Assembly (NCBI GenBank): GCA_046726235.1
Contig: JBKPAD010000002.1
Location: forward strand, 1-64,000
DNA: 64,000 bases
DNA from: Nitricoxidireducens sp046726235
Lineage (GTDB): Bacteria > Pseudomonadota > Gammaproteobacteria > Burkholderiales > Rhodocyclaceae
Direction: 5' to 3'
The number at the start of each line of letters is the position of its first letter. Position 1 is the stretch's first letter. The notes under the pieces were generated by a model, which did not search any database, was not told where the DNA came from, and saw nothing but the letters and a program-made list of their open reading frames with translations. Positions 43,583 through 51,627 of this stretch are shown one piece after another. The translations under genes and the position numbers were made by a program.

Positions 43583-44152
43583 TCAGCCGGCCGCCGCTGC
43601 GCGCGCGGCCGGCGGCACAGGAACACGCGCGGCGCGACGCGGCCTGCGCGCCGGCGTTACCGGGGTCGGCTGCACGTCCGCTGCCGCCAGCAAGACGGTC
43701 ATCTCACCGAGCGCAGCGTCGAGCCGGCCGATGGCGACGTCGAGCAGGCCCTGCAAGTCGACGTCCTGTTCGGGCAGCACGGCGAAGAACTCCTGAAAGT
43801 CGTCCATGAGCCCCTGGTTGCCCGACGCGAGTTGCTCGGTCAGCAGGCGCGAGAAGCCGCTGCGCATGGCGCTGCCGAATTCGGCCAGGCGTGCGGCGGC
43901 CTCCATGTACCGTGCGGCGACGCGTCCGGCGTGTTCGGCGCGCAGGCGCAGGCGCTCGCGCTCCTCGGCGCAGGCAAGCTCGCGCCGGTGGCGCGCTTCG
44001 AGGTCCGCGAGGTCGCGCGCGAGCTTCGCCAGCACGCCGGCCATGCCGATGCCGTGGTCGATGGAGAGTTCCATCAGCCGCTCCGCCGCACCGAGGTTCC
44101 CTGCCTGCCTTCCGCCGACTGCCGCTTCCATGATCGTCGCCCCCGAGTTCAT
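43583..44152 (-). CDS. hypothetical helical protein (phasin-like?)
   Basis: I do not recognise this 189-residue protein. It is almost wholly helical by composition, with a likely coiled coil at about 40-80 (LARDLADLEARHRREL, then Glu/Arg-rich), a conserved-looking centre FSRLLTEQLASGNQGLMDDF, and a basic Ala/Pro-rich tail from residue 165. The helical, Ala-rich nature with a low-complexity tail resembles phasin-like or coating proteins, but no signature proves it. ATG 44152 has a weak ribosome site; ATG 44131 is an alternative. It is divergent from the wHTH gene at 44307. Confidence 0.6.
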   Translation of the reverse strand: MNSGATIMEAAVGGRQAGNLGAAERLMELSIDHGIGMAGVLAKLARDLADLEARHRRELACAEERERLRLRAEHAGRVAARYMEAAARLAEFGSAMRSGFSRLLTEQLASGNQGLMDDFQEFFAVLPEQDVDLQGLLDVAIGRLDAALGEMTVLLAAADVQPTPVTPARRPRRAARVPVPPAARAAAAG

Positions 44153-44306
44153 GCAACGATTATCCGGAGCCGCGGGAGGCCGGCGAATACGGGACCCCGT
44201 GTATTCCGCGTACCGTGTTTCGGGTAGGCGGGCCGGAACAAATGCGGCGCCGGCGTGTCAGACGAACCAATTCCCCGACGCGGCGCAGCCGGCCCTCGAT
44301 CGAACC

Positions 44307-44624
44307 ATGTCCTTCGACTTGCTTGAAGAAGTGGAGGTTTTCCGTCGAAGGCAACTGCCGTTCATGGAGTCGTTCGCGGACCTCGAGGCGCTGGTCGCCA
44401 TCGGCAACGCGGAGGACACCAAGCCGCTGGGGTTCAAACAGATGGTGCTGCTCGACATCGCGCCTGCGACGTCGCTGCGCCGCATGCTCAACCGTCTGAT
44501 ACGCTCCAACGCCATCCAGCGCCGAACCAATGCCCGCGACCACCGCATGACCGAATACTGCCTGACCGAAGAGACGCGCCGCAGCCTTCAGGAATACCAG
44601 GCGATGATGTCGAATGGTCGATGA
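44307..44624 (+). CDS. MarR/winged-helix type transcriptional regulator
   Basis: The 105-residue product reads like a compact winged-helix DNA-binding protein: helices in SFADLEALVAIG and LGFKQMVLLDIAPATSLRRMLNRLIRSNAIQRR, then wing NARDHRMTEYCLTEETRR. It lacks the dimerisation extension of full MarR proteins. ATG 44307 is the start best fitting the fold; the long frame to 43806 runs through the divergent gene. It overlaps the alpha/beta-hydrolase start by 11 bases and may regulate that gene or the divergent helical protein. Confidence 0.7.
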   Translation: MSFDLLEEVEVFRRRQLPFMESFADLEALVAIGNAEDTKPLGFKQMVLLDIAPATSLRRMLNRLIRSNAIQRRTNARDHRMTEYCLTEETRRSLQEYQAMMSNGR

Positions 44625-45234
44625 GCCCGCGGTGGTGCTGGTGCACGGTTTGTGGATGCCCGCAGCGGTCATGTGGCCGCTGCAGCGCCGGCTCGAACGC
44701 AGAGGCTTCGCCGTCACGCGCTTCGGCTACCCGTCGCTGCGTGCGCCGCTCGCGGCCAACGCGCGCGCGCTGGCGCGCCACGCTACCGAGTTCGGCCGCG
44801 TCCGCTTCGTCGGGCACAGCCTGGGCGGGCTCGTCGTGCTCGCCGCGCTGCCCCTGCTCGGCGGCCGTGCCGACCGTGCCGTGCTCATGGGCTCGCCGAC
44901 GGCGGCCTGCCATTGCGCCAGCGTGGCGCAGCGCGTGGGGGCGTTGCGCCGCCTCGTCGGGCGCTCGCTGCGCGACTGGTTCGCCGCGCCGGCCGCGGTG
45001 CCGGCCGGCGTGGAGGTCGGCGTGATTTCCGGCAGCGCGCCGTGGGGAATCGGGCGGCTGATCCCCGGTCTGCCGCGTCCGAACGACGGCGTCGTCGCCG
45101 TCGCGGAAACCCGGCTCGACGCGGCGCGCGACGCCGTCTGCCTTCCCGTCACCCATTCACAGATGCTGCTCTCGGGGCGCTGCGCGCGCGAGGCAGCCCA
45201 CTTCCTCCGCCACGGACGATTCCTGCATGACTAG
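44614..45234 (+). CDS. alpha/beta-hydrolase fold protein
   Basis: The 206-residue hydrolase has an oxyanion loop LVHGLWMPA, nucleophile elbow VGHSLGGLV (Ser about 69), Asp in RPNDGVVAV and His in PVTHSQMLL. The complete triad suggests an active esterase or lipase of the small GPI-inositol-deacylase/PGAP1-like kind. It has no signal peptide, so it is cytoplasmic. It overlaps the regulator upstream and the aminopeptidase lipoprotein downstream (45227), making a three-gene unit. The substrate is unknown. Confidence 0.85.
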   Translation: MVDEPAVVLVHGLWMPAAVMWPLQRRLERRGFAVTRFGYPSLRAPLAANARALARHATEFGRVRFVGHSLGGLVVLAALPLLGGRADRAVLMGSPTAACHCASVAQRVGALRRLVGRSLRDWFAAPAAVPAGVEVGVISGSAPWGIGRLIPGLPRPNDGVVAVAETRLDAARDAVCLPVTHSQMLLSGRCAREAAHFLRHGRFLHD

Positions 45235-46345
45235 AAAGAGTTCCAGACGCTTTCCCTTCGCGCGCACGGCACTCGTGCTCACGCCCGCCCTGCTGCTCGC
45301 CAGCTGCTCGAACCTCGGCTATTACGCGCAAGCGGTCGGCGGCCATCTCTCGGTGATGAACGCCGCACGGCCGATTCCCGAGGTGCTCGGCGATCCCGCG
45401 GCCGATCCGGCCTTGCGCCGGCGGCTCGACGAGGTGCGGACGGCGCGCGACTTCGCCAGCCGCGAGCTGGGCCTGCCGGACAACGACAGCTACCGTTCCT
45501 ACGCCGACCTCGGACGCCCGTTCGTGGTCTGGAACGTGTTCGCCGCGCCGGCGCTCTCGATGCGGCCCGAGCACTGGTGCATGCTGCTGGTGGGCTGCGT
45601 CAGCTACCGCGGCTACTACGCGCGCGAGGATGCCGAGCGCTACGCCGAGGAACTGCGAACGCGCGGCTTCGACACCTACGTCGGGGGCGTGCCGGCTTAC
45701 TCGACGCTCGGCTACCTGAACGACCCGGTGCTCAACACCTTCCTGCGCTTCGGCGAAACCGAGACGGCGCGCACCATCTTCCACGAGCTGGCGCACCAGG
45801 TGGTGTTCGTCAGCGACGATTCGGTGTTCAACGAGTCGTTCGCCACGACGGTGGAGAACGAGGGCCTGCGACGCTGGTTCTCCTGGCGCGCCAATCCTGC
45901 GCAGTACGACGCCTTCCGCGACCACCAGCGGCGCAAGACGCAGTTCGGCGAACTGGTCGATCGCTACCGCCGCAAGCTGGGCGAGCAGTTCGCCCGCCTC
46001 ACCGGCGGCGACGAGGCGTTGAGCGCCAAGACGCGGACCTACGACGAGCTGCGGCACGACTACGCCGAGCTCAAGGCTTCCTGGGGCGGCTATGCGGGCT
46101 ACGACAAGTGGTTCGCCGAGGGGCTCAACAACGCGAAGATCGCTTCGCTCGGCATCTACACCCAGCTCACGCCCGCTTTCGAGGCCTTGCTGGAGCAGGA
46201 GGGACGCGATCTGCCGCGCTTCTACCGGCGTGTCGCCGCGCTCGCCGAGCTGCCCAGGGCCGAACGGATGGCTGCGTTGAAAAGTCTGTCGCCTGCCACC
46301 ACCGACGTGGCGGCCGCGCCGGCTGGCGCTTCTTCCGGCACGTGA
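45227..46345 (+). CDS. putative lipoprotein aminopeptidase (HExxH metallopeptidase)
   Basis: The 372-residue lipoprotein has signal and lipobox LLLASC (Cys27), zinc motif HELAHQ (186-191) and a downstream Glu in NESFATTVENEG as a possible third ligand. The segment RGYYAREDAERYAEELRTRG and the overall length fit the bacterial putative aminopeptidase family (PF10023). It is predicted to sit on the inner face of the outer membrane or in the periplasm. It is co-transcribed with the small hydrolase (8-base overlap) and ends 16 bases from the convergent metallopeptidase-like gene. Confidence 0.87.
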   Translation: MTRKSSRRFPFARTALVLTPALLLASCSNLGYYAQAVGGHLSVMNAARPIPEVLGDPAADPALRRRLDEVRTARDFASRELGLPDNDSYRSYADLGRPFVVWNVFAAPALSMRPEHWCMLLVGCVSYRGYYAREDAERYAEELRTRGFDTYVGGVPAYSTLGYLNDPVLNTFLRFGETETARTIFHELAHQVVFVSDDSVFNESFATTVENEGLRRWFSWRANPAQYDAFRDHQRRKTQFGELVDRYRRKLGEQFARLTGGDEALSAKTRTYDELRHDYAELKASWGGYAGYDKWFAEGLNNAKIASLGIYTQLTPAFEALLEQEGRDLPRFYRRVAALAELPRAERMAALKSLSPATTDVAAAPAGASSGT

Positions 46346-46361
46346 GTGCCTTCCTCATGGC

Positions 46362-47075
46362 CTAGTGGGGGCGGTAACGGCGGCGCAACTCGAAGGCCGC
46401 CTCGAACACGCTCTCGCCGCCGATGTCGGGATTGGCGGCGATCATGTTGCGCAGCCAGCCCGACGTGTCGTGCTGCGGCCACTTGCGCGCCAGGCTCTCG
46501 CGCATCCCGGCGATGCCGGCGGCGAAATGCGTCCAGCGCTCCGGCTGGGTCTTCTTGAGGTAGAGCACCGAGGCGATGTCGGCCAGCGCCTCGCCCCAGG
46601 TCTCGACGGCGCCGCTCTTCACCACCGACGAATAGCCCTGCACGTTCATGTCGCCGCGCATGATGTGCGCCGGCAGCACCTTCTCGAAGCGCAGGCGGAC
46701 GTATGCCTCGCGCTGCTCGACGCAGTGCGACGCCTCGTGCACCGCGATGGCGGCGAGCCACGTCGGCATGTCCCGCTCGTCGAGTCCGGCGAAGAACTGC
46801 GTCAGACCGTCCTCGGGACGCGTATTGAAGTAGATGCGGCAGGTGCCGCTGGCGAGATGGATGCCGGCCGCCATCAGGGGCTGGCGGATCCCCTCCTTGA
46901 TCGCGTCCAGCGCCTGGACTTCGAGGCCCTCGGCACGGACGAGGTCCGCGGCCCGCGCGATGGCGGTGCGCATCTGGGCCTCGTCGGGGTAAGGAGCGGC
47001 CGCGGCGGCGCCGGCCACGGCCATGGCCGCGATGACGGCGACGACTTCAGCGGCGGATTTCAGGAACGATCGCAT
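46362..47075 (-). CDS. secreted HExxH-type metallopeptidase-like protein
   Basis: The 237-residue product has signal peptide MRSFLKSAAEVVAVIAAMAVAG with an Ala-rich cleavage site (about 27) and the zinc-like motif AVHEASHCVE (His113, Glu114, His117). A third ligand may lie in ETWGEALADIASVLYL. I do not recognise the family. ATG 47075 starts at the signal peptide; the longer frame to 47108 adds no sense. It converges on the aminopeptidase lipoprotein gene, so two zinc-peptidase-like exported proteins are encoded tail to tail. Confidence 0.75.
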   Translation of the reverse strand: MRSFLKSAAEVVAVIAAMAVAGAAAAAPYPDEAQMRTAIARAADLVRAEGLEVQALDAIKEGIRQPLMAAGIHLASGTCRIYFNTRPEDGLTQFFAGLDERDMPTWLAAIAVHEASHCVEQREAYVRLRFEKVLPAHIMRGDMNVQGYSSVVKSGAVETWGEALADIASVLYLKKTQPERWTHFAAGIAGMRESLARKWPQHDTSGWLRNMIAANPDIGGESVFEAAFELRRRYRPH

Positions 47076-47291
47076 CTGCTTGCTTTCAAAGGCTTTCGGC
47101 CATGCCAAGCGTTGCCCTGACGCCTACATCGAAGGACATAGGCGGGGTAACGCACACAACGAATTTGGTACGCACTATGTGAGAAAACACACAGACAGGC
47201 AACCGCGAAAGGATGCCGATGCGGCGTCAACCCGAGTGTGTCTTTGCCGCAAAACCGGGCCTCGCAGGCGATACTTTTTTCGCGAACCCCT

Positions 47292-47319
47292 ATGACAACC
47301 CGGATACTGTGGCTAGAAT
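47292..47319 (+). promoter_or_regulatory. sigma-70-like promoter for HU
   Basis: ATGACA (47292-47297) and TAGAAT (47314-47319) are separated by 16 bases and lie 48 bases before the HU start, which has AGGAGA in front of it. The match is good but not tested. Confidence 0.55.
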
Positions 47320-47366
47320 CGCCTCGGCTCTTCGTTCGCCACCCTTTTTCTTCAGGAGATCAACAC

Positions 47367-47663
47367 ATGAATAAAACCGAACTCATCGAAGCCATCGCCA
47401 AGGATGCCGACCTGAGCAAGGCTGCTGCCGGCAACGCGCTCGACGCCTTCACTGCCGCCGTCGTCAAGGCCGTCTCCAAGGGCGATACCGTTTCGCTGAT
47501 CGGCTTCGGCACCTTCAAGTCCTCGAAGCGCGCCGCGCGCACCGGTCGCAACCCGCAGACCGGCAAGGAAATCAAGATCGCCGCCACCACCGTGCCGCGC
47601 TTCACCGCCGGCGCCGGCTTCAAGGCCGCCGTGGCCGGCAAGAAGGCCGCCAAGAAGAAGTAA
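47367..47663 (+). CDS. DNA-binding protein HU
   Basis: The 98-residue HU/IHF-family protein has MNKTELIEAIAKDADLSKA at the N-terminus, GFGTFKSSKRAARTGRNPQTG (the DNA-intercalating beta-arm with the Pro) within two runs, and a Lys-rich tail KKAAKKK. It compacts DNA and bends it at nonspecific sites. It is slightly longer than E. coli HU (90) owing to the Lys/Ala tail, common in betaproteobacteria. It has its own promoter and a strong terminator. Confidence 0.95.
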   Translation: MNKTELIEAIAKDADLSKAAAGNALDAFTAAVVKAVSKGDTVSLIGFGTFKSSKRAARTGRNPQTGKEIKIAATTVPRFTAGAGFKAAVAGKKAAKKK

Positions 47664-47680
47664 TTCGGTAGCGCATGTGT

Positions 47681-47716
47681 GCAAAGCGCCCGCCCCGTGC
47701 GGGCGCTTTGCTTTTC
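47681..47716 (+). terminator. Rho-independent terminator after HU
   Basis: GCAAAGCGCCCGC (47681-47693), loop CCCGT, and GCGGGCGCTTTGC (47699-47711) form a 13-bp perfect stem followed by TTTTC. This is a strong terminator. Confidence 0.88.
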
Positions 47717-47800
47717 AGGGGCCGGCCTCACGCGTCGATGGCAGAAGGCGCGCGAGGGGGAGATTCCAGGAGGATGCGCCGGTCAAGCCGCGCGACGGGA

Positions 47801-48256
47801 TCAGCGCTGGCGGTCTTCGCGCCGCGCGTCGGCCCAGCAGTTGGGCGTCTCGAAAATGCGCACGCATTCGAGCCGCAGGTGGTTGCCGTAGGTGTCGCGA
47901 TAAACGGGATCGAGCGTCTCGAAGGCGATGCGCGCGAGATTCTCGGCCGTCGGCACGCGGTCGAGCACGACCGTCTTGTGGTTCGGCAGCGTGGCGAGGA
48001 ACGCCACCACGGTGCGATCCTCGCGCCAGGCGAGGAACGCGTGGTCCCATAGGTCGACGACATGGCGCATGGCGAGCGACTTGACCTCGGAGAAGTCCAT
48101 CACCATGCCGTTGGCCGGATCGTCGGAAGCCTCGATGGTCTCGCCCGACAGGGTGATCTCGATCGCATAGCGATGGCCGTGCATGTGACGGCACTGGCTC
48201 TGGTGATTCGGGATGCGGTGCCCGGCGTCGAACTCGAGGCGGCGCGTGATCTGCAT
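47801..48256 (-). CDS. queD: 6-carboxytetrahydropterin synthase QueD
   Basis: The 151-residue enzyme converts dihydroneopterin triphosphate to 6-carboxy-tetrahydropterin in queuosine/preQ0 synthesis. Zinc ligands His13 (FDAGHRIP), His26 and His28 (HMHGH) and catalytic Cys22 are visible; DLWDHAFLAW holds the second-half catalytic Asp/His. No queC, queE or queF is near. The start is ATG 48256, divergent from the radical SAM gene 46 bases away. Confidence 0.9.
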   Translation of the reverse strand: MQITRRLEFDAGHRIPNHQSQCRHMHGHRYAIEITLSGETIEASDDPANGMVMDFSEVKSLAMRHVVDLWDHAFLAWREDRTVVAFLATLPNHKTVVLDRVPTAENLARIAFETLDPVYRDTYGNHLRLECVRIFETPNCWADARREDRQR

Positions 48257-48302
48257 GGGATCGGTGATAAGCTGGAAGGCCGCGAATTGTAGCAGCCCAG
48301 CC

Positions 48303-49154
48303 TTGCCCTCCCCCGCAGCGCCGCTGACCATCGAAGACCACCGCCGGGACGCGGCGGGAATGCGCTACGTCTATCCCGTCGTCTCGCGGCGCGCCGGCGG
48401 CATCTCGGTCGGCATCAACCTCAACCCGAACAACGCCTGCAACTGGCGCTGCATCTATTGCCAGGTGCCGGACCTCAGGCGCGGCGGACCGCCGCCGATC
48501 GACCTCGCGCTGCTCGGCGACGAACTGCGGCGCCTGCTCGCCGACATCGTCGGCGGCGACTTCATGGCGGCGCGCGTGCCGCCGGAGGCACGTCGACTGA
48601 TCGACGTCGCCTTTTCCGGCAACGGCGAGCCGACCAGCGCGGCGGAATTCCCGCAGGCGGTCGAACTTGCCGCCGGCGTATTGCAGGAGATGCGGCTGGC
48701 CACGAGCGTCAGGCTGCGCCTGATCACCAACGGCAGCCTGCTCGATCGCGCCGGCGTGCGCACGGGCATCGCGGCGCTCGGCCGCGCGCACGGCGAGGCA
48801 TGGTTCAAGCTCGACGCCGCAACCGCGGCCGGCTGGCTGCACATCAACGGCACGCGCCAGCGCCCGGACGTCGTCCTGCGACGGCTGCTGGCCTGTGCCG
48901 CGGTATGCGAAACCTGGGTGCAAAGCTGCTTCTTCGCCCTCGACGGCATGCCGCCGGACGAAGCGTCGGTGGAGGAATACCTGGCGTTGCTGAGCGAGGC
49001 CGCCGACCGCGTCGCCGGCGTCCATCTCTACAGTCTCGCGCGCCCCTCGCTACAGCCGGAGGCGCCGCGCCTGGCGCGCCTGCCGGCCGAGTGGCTCGAG
49101 GAGCTTGCCGCGCGCATCCGCGCGCTCGGGCCGACCGTCACGGTCAGCCCTTGA
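48303..49154 (+). CDS. radical SAM protein (uncharacterised family)
   Basis: The 283-residue radical SAM enzyme has the cluster motif ACNWRCIYCQVP (CxxxCxxC), SGNGEPTSAAEF as the SAM-binding GGE-like segment, and LITNGSLLD. TTG 48303 gives LTIEDHRRDAAG before ATG 48360, a stretch that looks conserved in relatives I recall, so I prefer TTG; ATG 48360 is the conservative choice. It is divergent from queD, but nothing shows that it acts in queuosine synthesis. The substrate is unknown. Confidence 0.8.
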   Translation: MPSPAAPLTIEDHRRDAAGMRYVYPVVSRRAGGISVGINLNPNNACNWRCIYCQVPDLRRGGPPPIDLALLGDELRRLLADIVGGDFMAARVPPEARRLIDVAFSGNGEPTSAAEFPQAVELAAGVLQEMRLATSVRLRLITNGSLLDRAGVRTGIAALGRAHGEAWFKLDAATAAGWLHINGTRQRPDVVLRRLLACAAVCETWVQSCFFALDGMPPDEASVEEYLALLSEAADRVAGVHLYSLARPSLQPEAPRLARLPAEWLEELAARIRALGPTVTVSP

Positions 49155-49170
49155 TGCGGGAGGGAGGGGA

Positions 49171-49461
49171 TCAGCCCTTCTTGGCGGCCTTGGCCTGCTT
49201 CTTGAGGTTCTTGAACATCTCGGGCTCGTGCGCCTTGAGATACTCGACGACCTCGAAGTCGTCCTTCTTGACCTTGCCGATGTCGATCTGCTCGACGTGG
49301 ACCAGGCGCAGCAGGTGCTGGACGGGACGGGGCATGTTGCGACCACTCTCGTAGCGCGAGCCGCCGCTCTGCGTAACGCCCAGCTTGGACCAAAACTGCT
49401 GCTGGTTCATGCCAAGTTTGCGGCGGATTTCTCGGGCGTCAACTTTGTCGGTAGTCTTCAT
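49171..49461 (-). CDS. XRE-like helix-turn-helix protein
   Basis: The 96-residue protein has an HTH around REIRRKLGMNQQQFWSKLG and VTQSGGSRYESGR (about 10-42), followed by a helical tail ending in Lys-rich residues. The fold resembles Cro/C1-type regulators or the DNA-binding part of YiaG-like proteins. It is convergent with the radical SAM gene and divergent from lysC, about 220 bases away. The target is unknown. Confidence 0.75.
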   Translation of the reverse strand: MKTTDKVDAREIRRKLGMNQQQFWSKLGVTQSGGSRYESGRNMPRPVQHLLRLVHVEQIDIGKVKKDDFEVVEYLKAHEPEMFKNLKKQAKAAKKG

Positions 49462-49679
49462 TTTCTGGGGGCCTTCTGACGTTTATAAGGTTATGACGGG
49501 GTCGATGTCTCTATTACCGAAGCAATACGTTTGAAACCATAGCAGATATCTCCATGCCATACAACCGCTGAATATTCGTGGTTATTCACGCCGCGTTGGC
49601 CGGGGAGCCAAAACGGCCCGTCTCGCCAGCCGGGGCATATGCGCTAAAATCCGCCGCTCTCAAAAAGGCAGACCGCAAC

Positions 49680-50921
49680 ATGGCACTGATCGTTCAAAAG
49701 TACGGCGGCACGTCGATGGGCTCGCCCGAGCGCATCCGCAACGTCGCCAAACGGGTGGCGCGCTGGAAGGCGCAGGGTCATCAGCTCGTGATCGTCGTCT
49801 CGGCGATGTCCGGCGAGACCAACCGCCTCATCGCCCTGGCCAAGGACGTGTCGCCGCGGCCCGACGCCCGCGAGCTCGACGTCATGATCGCCACCGGCGA
49901 GCAGGTGACGATCGCGCTGCTGGCGATGGCGCTCAAGGATCTCGGCCTCAAGGCCCGCAGCTACACCGGCAGCCAGGTCAAGGTGCTGACCGACAGCACC
50001 TTCAACAAGGCACGCATTCTCGATATCGAGGATTCGAACGTGCGGCGCGACCTCGACGACGACACCGTCGTCATCGTCGCCGGCTTCCAGGGCGTCGACG
50101 AGCACGGCAACATCACGACCCTCGGCCGCGGCGGCTCGGACACTTCCGGCGTGGCGCTGGCCGCGGCGCTGAAGGCCGACGAGTGCCAGATCTACACCGA
50201 CGTCGACGGCGTCTACACCACCGACCCGCGCATCGTGCCCGAGGCGCGCAAGCTCGACCGCATCACCTTCGAGGAGATGCTCGAGCTGGCCAGCCTGGGC
50301 TCCAAGGTGCTGCAGATTCGCTCGGTCGAATTCGCCGGCAAGTACAAGGTCAAACTGCGCGTGCTCTCCAGCTTCGAGGAAGAAGGCAAGGAGACGATGG
50401 GCACGCTCATCACATTCGAGGAAGGAAGCAAGATGGAACAACCGATCATTTCCGGCATCGCGTTCAACCGCGACGAAGCCAAGCTCACCGTCCTCGGCGT
50501 GCCCGACCGCCCCGGCATCGCCTACCAGATCCTCGGCGCCATCGCCGAGGCCAACATCGACGTCGACATGATCATCCAGAACGTCGGCCATGACGGCACC
50601 ACCGACTTCTCCTTCACCGTGCCGCGCAGCGAATACGAGCGTGCCAAGAAGATCCTCGAGGAGCAGGTCAAGCCGCACGTCGGCGCCCGCGCCATCGAGG
50701 GCGACACGCACATCTGCAAGGTCTCGGCCGTCGGCGTCGGCATGCGCTCGCACCCGGGCGTCGCCAGCAAGATGTTCCGCGTCCTCGCCGAGGAAGGCAT
50801 CAACATCCAGATGATCTCGACCTCCGAGATCAAGATCTCGGTCGTCGTCGACGAGAAGTACCTCGAACTCGCCGTGCGCGTGCTGCACAAGGCCTTCGAC
50901 CTCGACCAGGCGGCCGCCTGA
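49680..50921 (+). CDS. lysC: aspartokinase (lysine-sensitive type, two ACT domains)
   Basis: The 413-residue enzyme phosphorylates aspartate, the first step to lysine, methionine and threonine. It has kinase start VQKYGGTSMGSPERI, LGRGGSDTSGVALAAAL and VDGVYTTDPR, then two C-terminal ACT domains (from about 265) with GVPDRPGIAYQI and the TEIK-like ISTSEIKISVV segment. The usual feedback control by lysine and/or threonine is expected. An internal ATG at 50433 with a good ribosome site may give a separate regulatory subunit. A -10-like TAAAAT is at 49645-49650. Confidence 0.95.
   Translation: MALIVQKYGGTSMGSPERIRNVAKRVARWKAQGHQLVIVVSAMSGETNRLIALAKDVSPRPDARELDVMIATGEQVTIALLAMALKDLGLKARSYTGSQVKVLTDSTFNKARILDIEDSNVRRDLDDDTVVIVAGFQGVDEHGNITTLGRGGSDTSGVALAAALKADECQIYTDVDGVYTTDPRIVPEARKLDRITFEEMLELASLGSKVLQIRSVEFAGKYKVKLRVLSSFEEEGKETMGTLITFEEGSKMEQPIISGIAFNRDEAKLTVLGVPDRPGIAYQILGAIAEANIDVDMIIQNVGHDGTTDFSFTVPRSEYERAKKILEEQVKPHVGARAIEGDTHICKVSAVGVGMRSHPGVASKMFRVLAEEGINIQMISTSEIKISVVVDEKYLELAVRVLHKAFDLDQAAA
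50433..50921 (+). CDS. possible in-frame beta subunit of aspartokinase
   Basis: ATG 50433 (residue 252 of LysC) is preceded by a purine-rich GAGGAAGGAAG and would give a 162-residue protein made of the two ACT domains. Alpha2-beta2 aspartokinases with such overlapping in-frame genes are known in Bacillus, Corynebacterium and others. The start site and length match those cases well; expression is inferred. Confidence 0.45.
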   Translation: MEQPIISGIAFNRDEAKLTVLGVPDRPGIAYQILGAIAEANIDVDMIIQNVGHDGTTDFSFTVPRSEYERAKKILEEQVKPHVGARAIEGDTHICKVSAVGVGMRSHPGVASKMFRVLAEEGINIQMISTSEIKISVVVDEKYLELAVRVLHKAFDLDQAAA

Positions 50922-50954
50922 TCGCCGCGGGCATCGGCCCGCATCCGCTCCCTG

Positions 50955-50985
50955 AAGGCCGGCGCAATGCCGGCCTTTCTTTTTT
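50955..50985 (+). terminator. terminator after lysC
   Basis: AAGGCCGGC (50955-50963), loop GCAAT, GCCGGCCTT (50969-50977), then TCTTTTTT: a 9-bp perfect stem with a T-run. Confidence 0.88.
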
Positions 50986-51064
50986 GACGGCAGTCAAGAG
51001 TTGACGCGGCCGTCATTGAGTATTAGAAAATAAGCGTATTCCAACTAAATGCGGGGAGACCATC

Positions 51065-51616
51065 ATGTTGAAAATCATCGGCGGAGTCGTCGGGGGGATC
51101 GTTCTAACGGCCGTGCTGGCATGGGGCATGGCGGGCAGCCTCATGTTCCAGGAACACGTCAGCCCCTTCGGCCTCGAGGAAACGGTCGCGCGCATCCAGC
51201 ACAACATCCAGGACACCGGCAAGGGCTGGGCGCTCTCGGGCCTGCGCAACCCGGCCAACGCAGTCAAGAACGACGGCGGCAACGTGCTGCCGGTGATGAT
51301 GATCGAGGCCTGCAGCACCAAGTATTCCGGCCCGATCCTCAAGGAGGATTCGGTGCGCTTCCTGTCGATCCTCATGCCCTGCAAGATCAGCGTCTACAAG
51401 AAGAACGACGGCAAGGTCTACATCGGCAACATGAATGCCGGCCTCATGGGCCACATGTTCGGGCCGCTGGTCGGCGAGATCATGACCCAGGTCGCCGAGG
51501 ACCAGAAGAAGTTCCTGGTCATGGACCCGAACAAGCCGGCGCCGCAGATGATCCTGCCGAAGCCCGCCGGTGAAGCCGGCGCAGGCGGCGGTTCGGGCGG
51601 CGGCAGCGGCTGCTGA
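51065..51616 (+). CDS. membrane-anchored DUF302 protein with Gly-rich Cys-terminal tail
   Basis: The 183-residue protein has an N-terminal anchor (about 4-26) and a DUF302 domain (about 30-150; RIQHNIQDTGKGWALSG, MMIEACSTKYSGPIL, SILMPCKISVYKKNDGKVYI). DUF302 proteins occur with sulfur or multiheme cytochrome genes but have no firm function. The tail GGGSGGGSGC ends in cysteine, an odd terminus. It is followed 11 bases later by the octaheme cytochrome gene, so a joint role in electron transfer or substrate delivery is likely. Confidence 0.85.
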   Translation: MLKIIGGVVGGIVLTAVLAWGMAGSLMFQEHVSPFGLEETVARIQHNIQDTGKGWALSGLRNPANAVKNDGGNVLPVMMIEACSTKYSGPILKEDSVRFLSILMPCKISVYKKNDGKVYIGNMNAGLMGHMFGPLVGEIMTQVAEDQKKFLVMDPNKPAPQMILPKPAGEAGAGGGSGGGSGC

Positions 51617-51627
51617 GGGAGGCGATC

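Noticed and set aside
49462..49679. Lysine riboswitch in front of lysC
   Set aside because: The 218-base leader shows no clear lysine-box core or terminator/antiterminator pair; only a TAAAAT -10-like word was noted.
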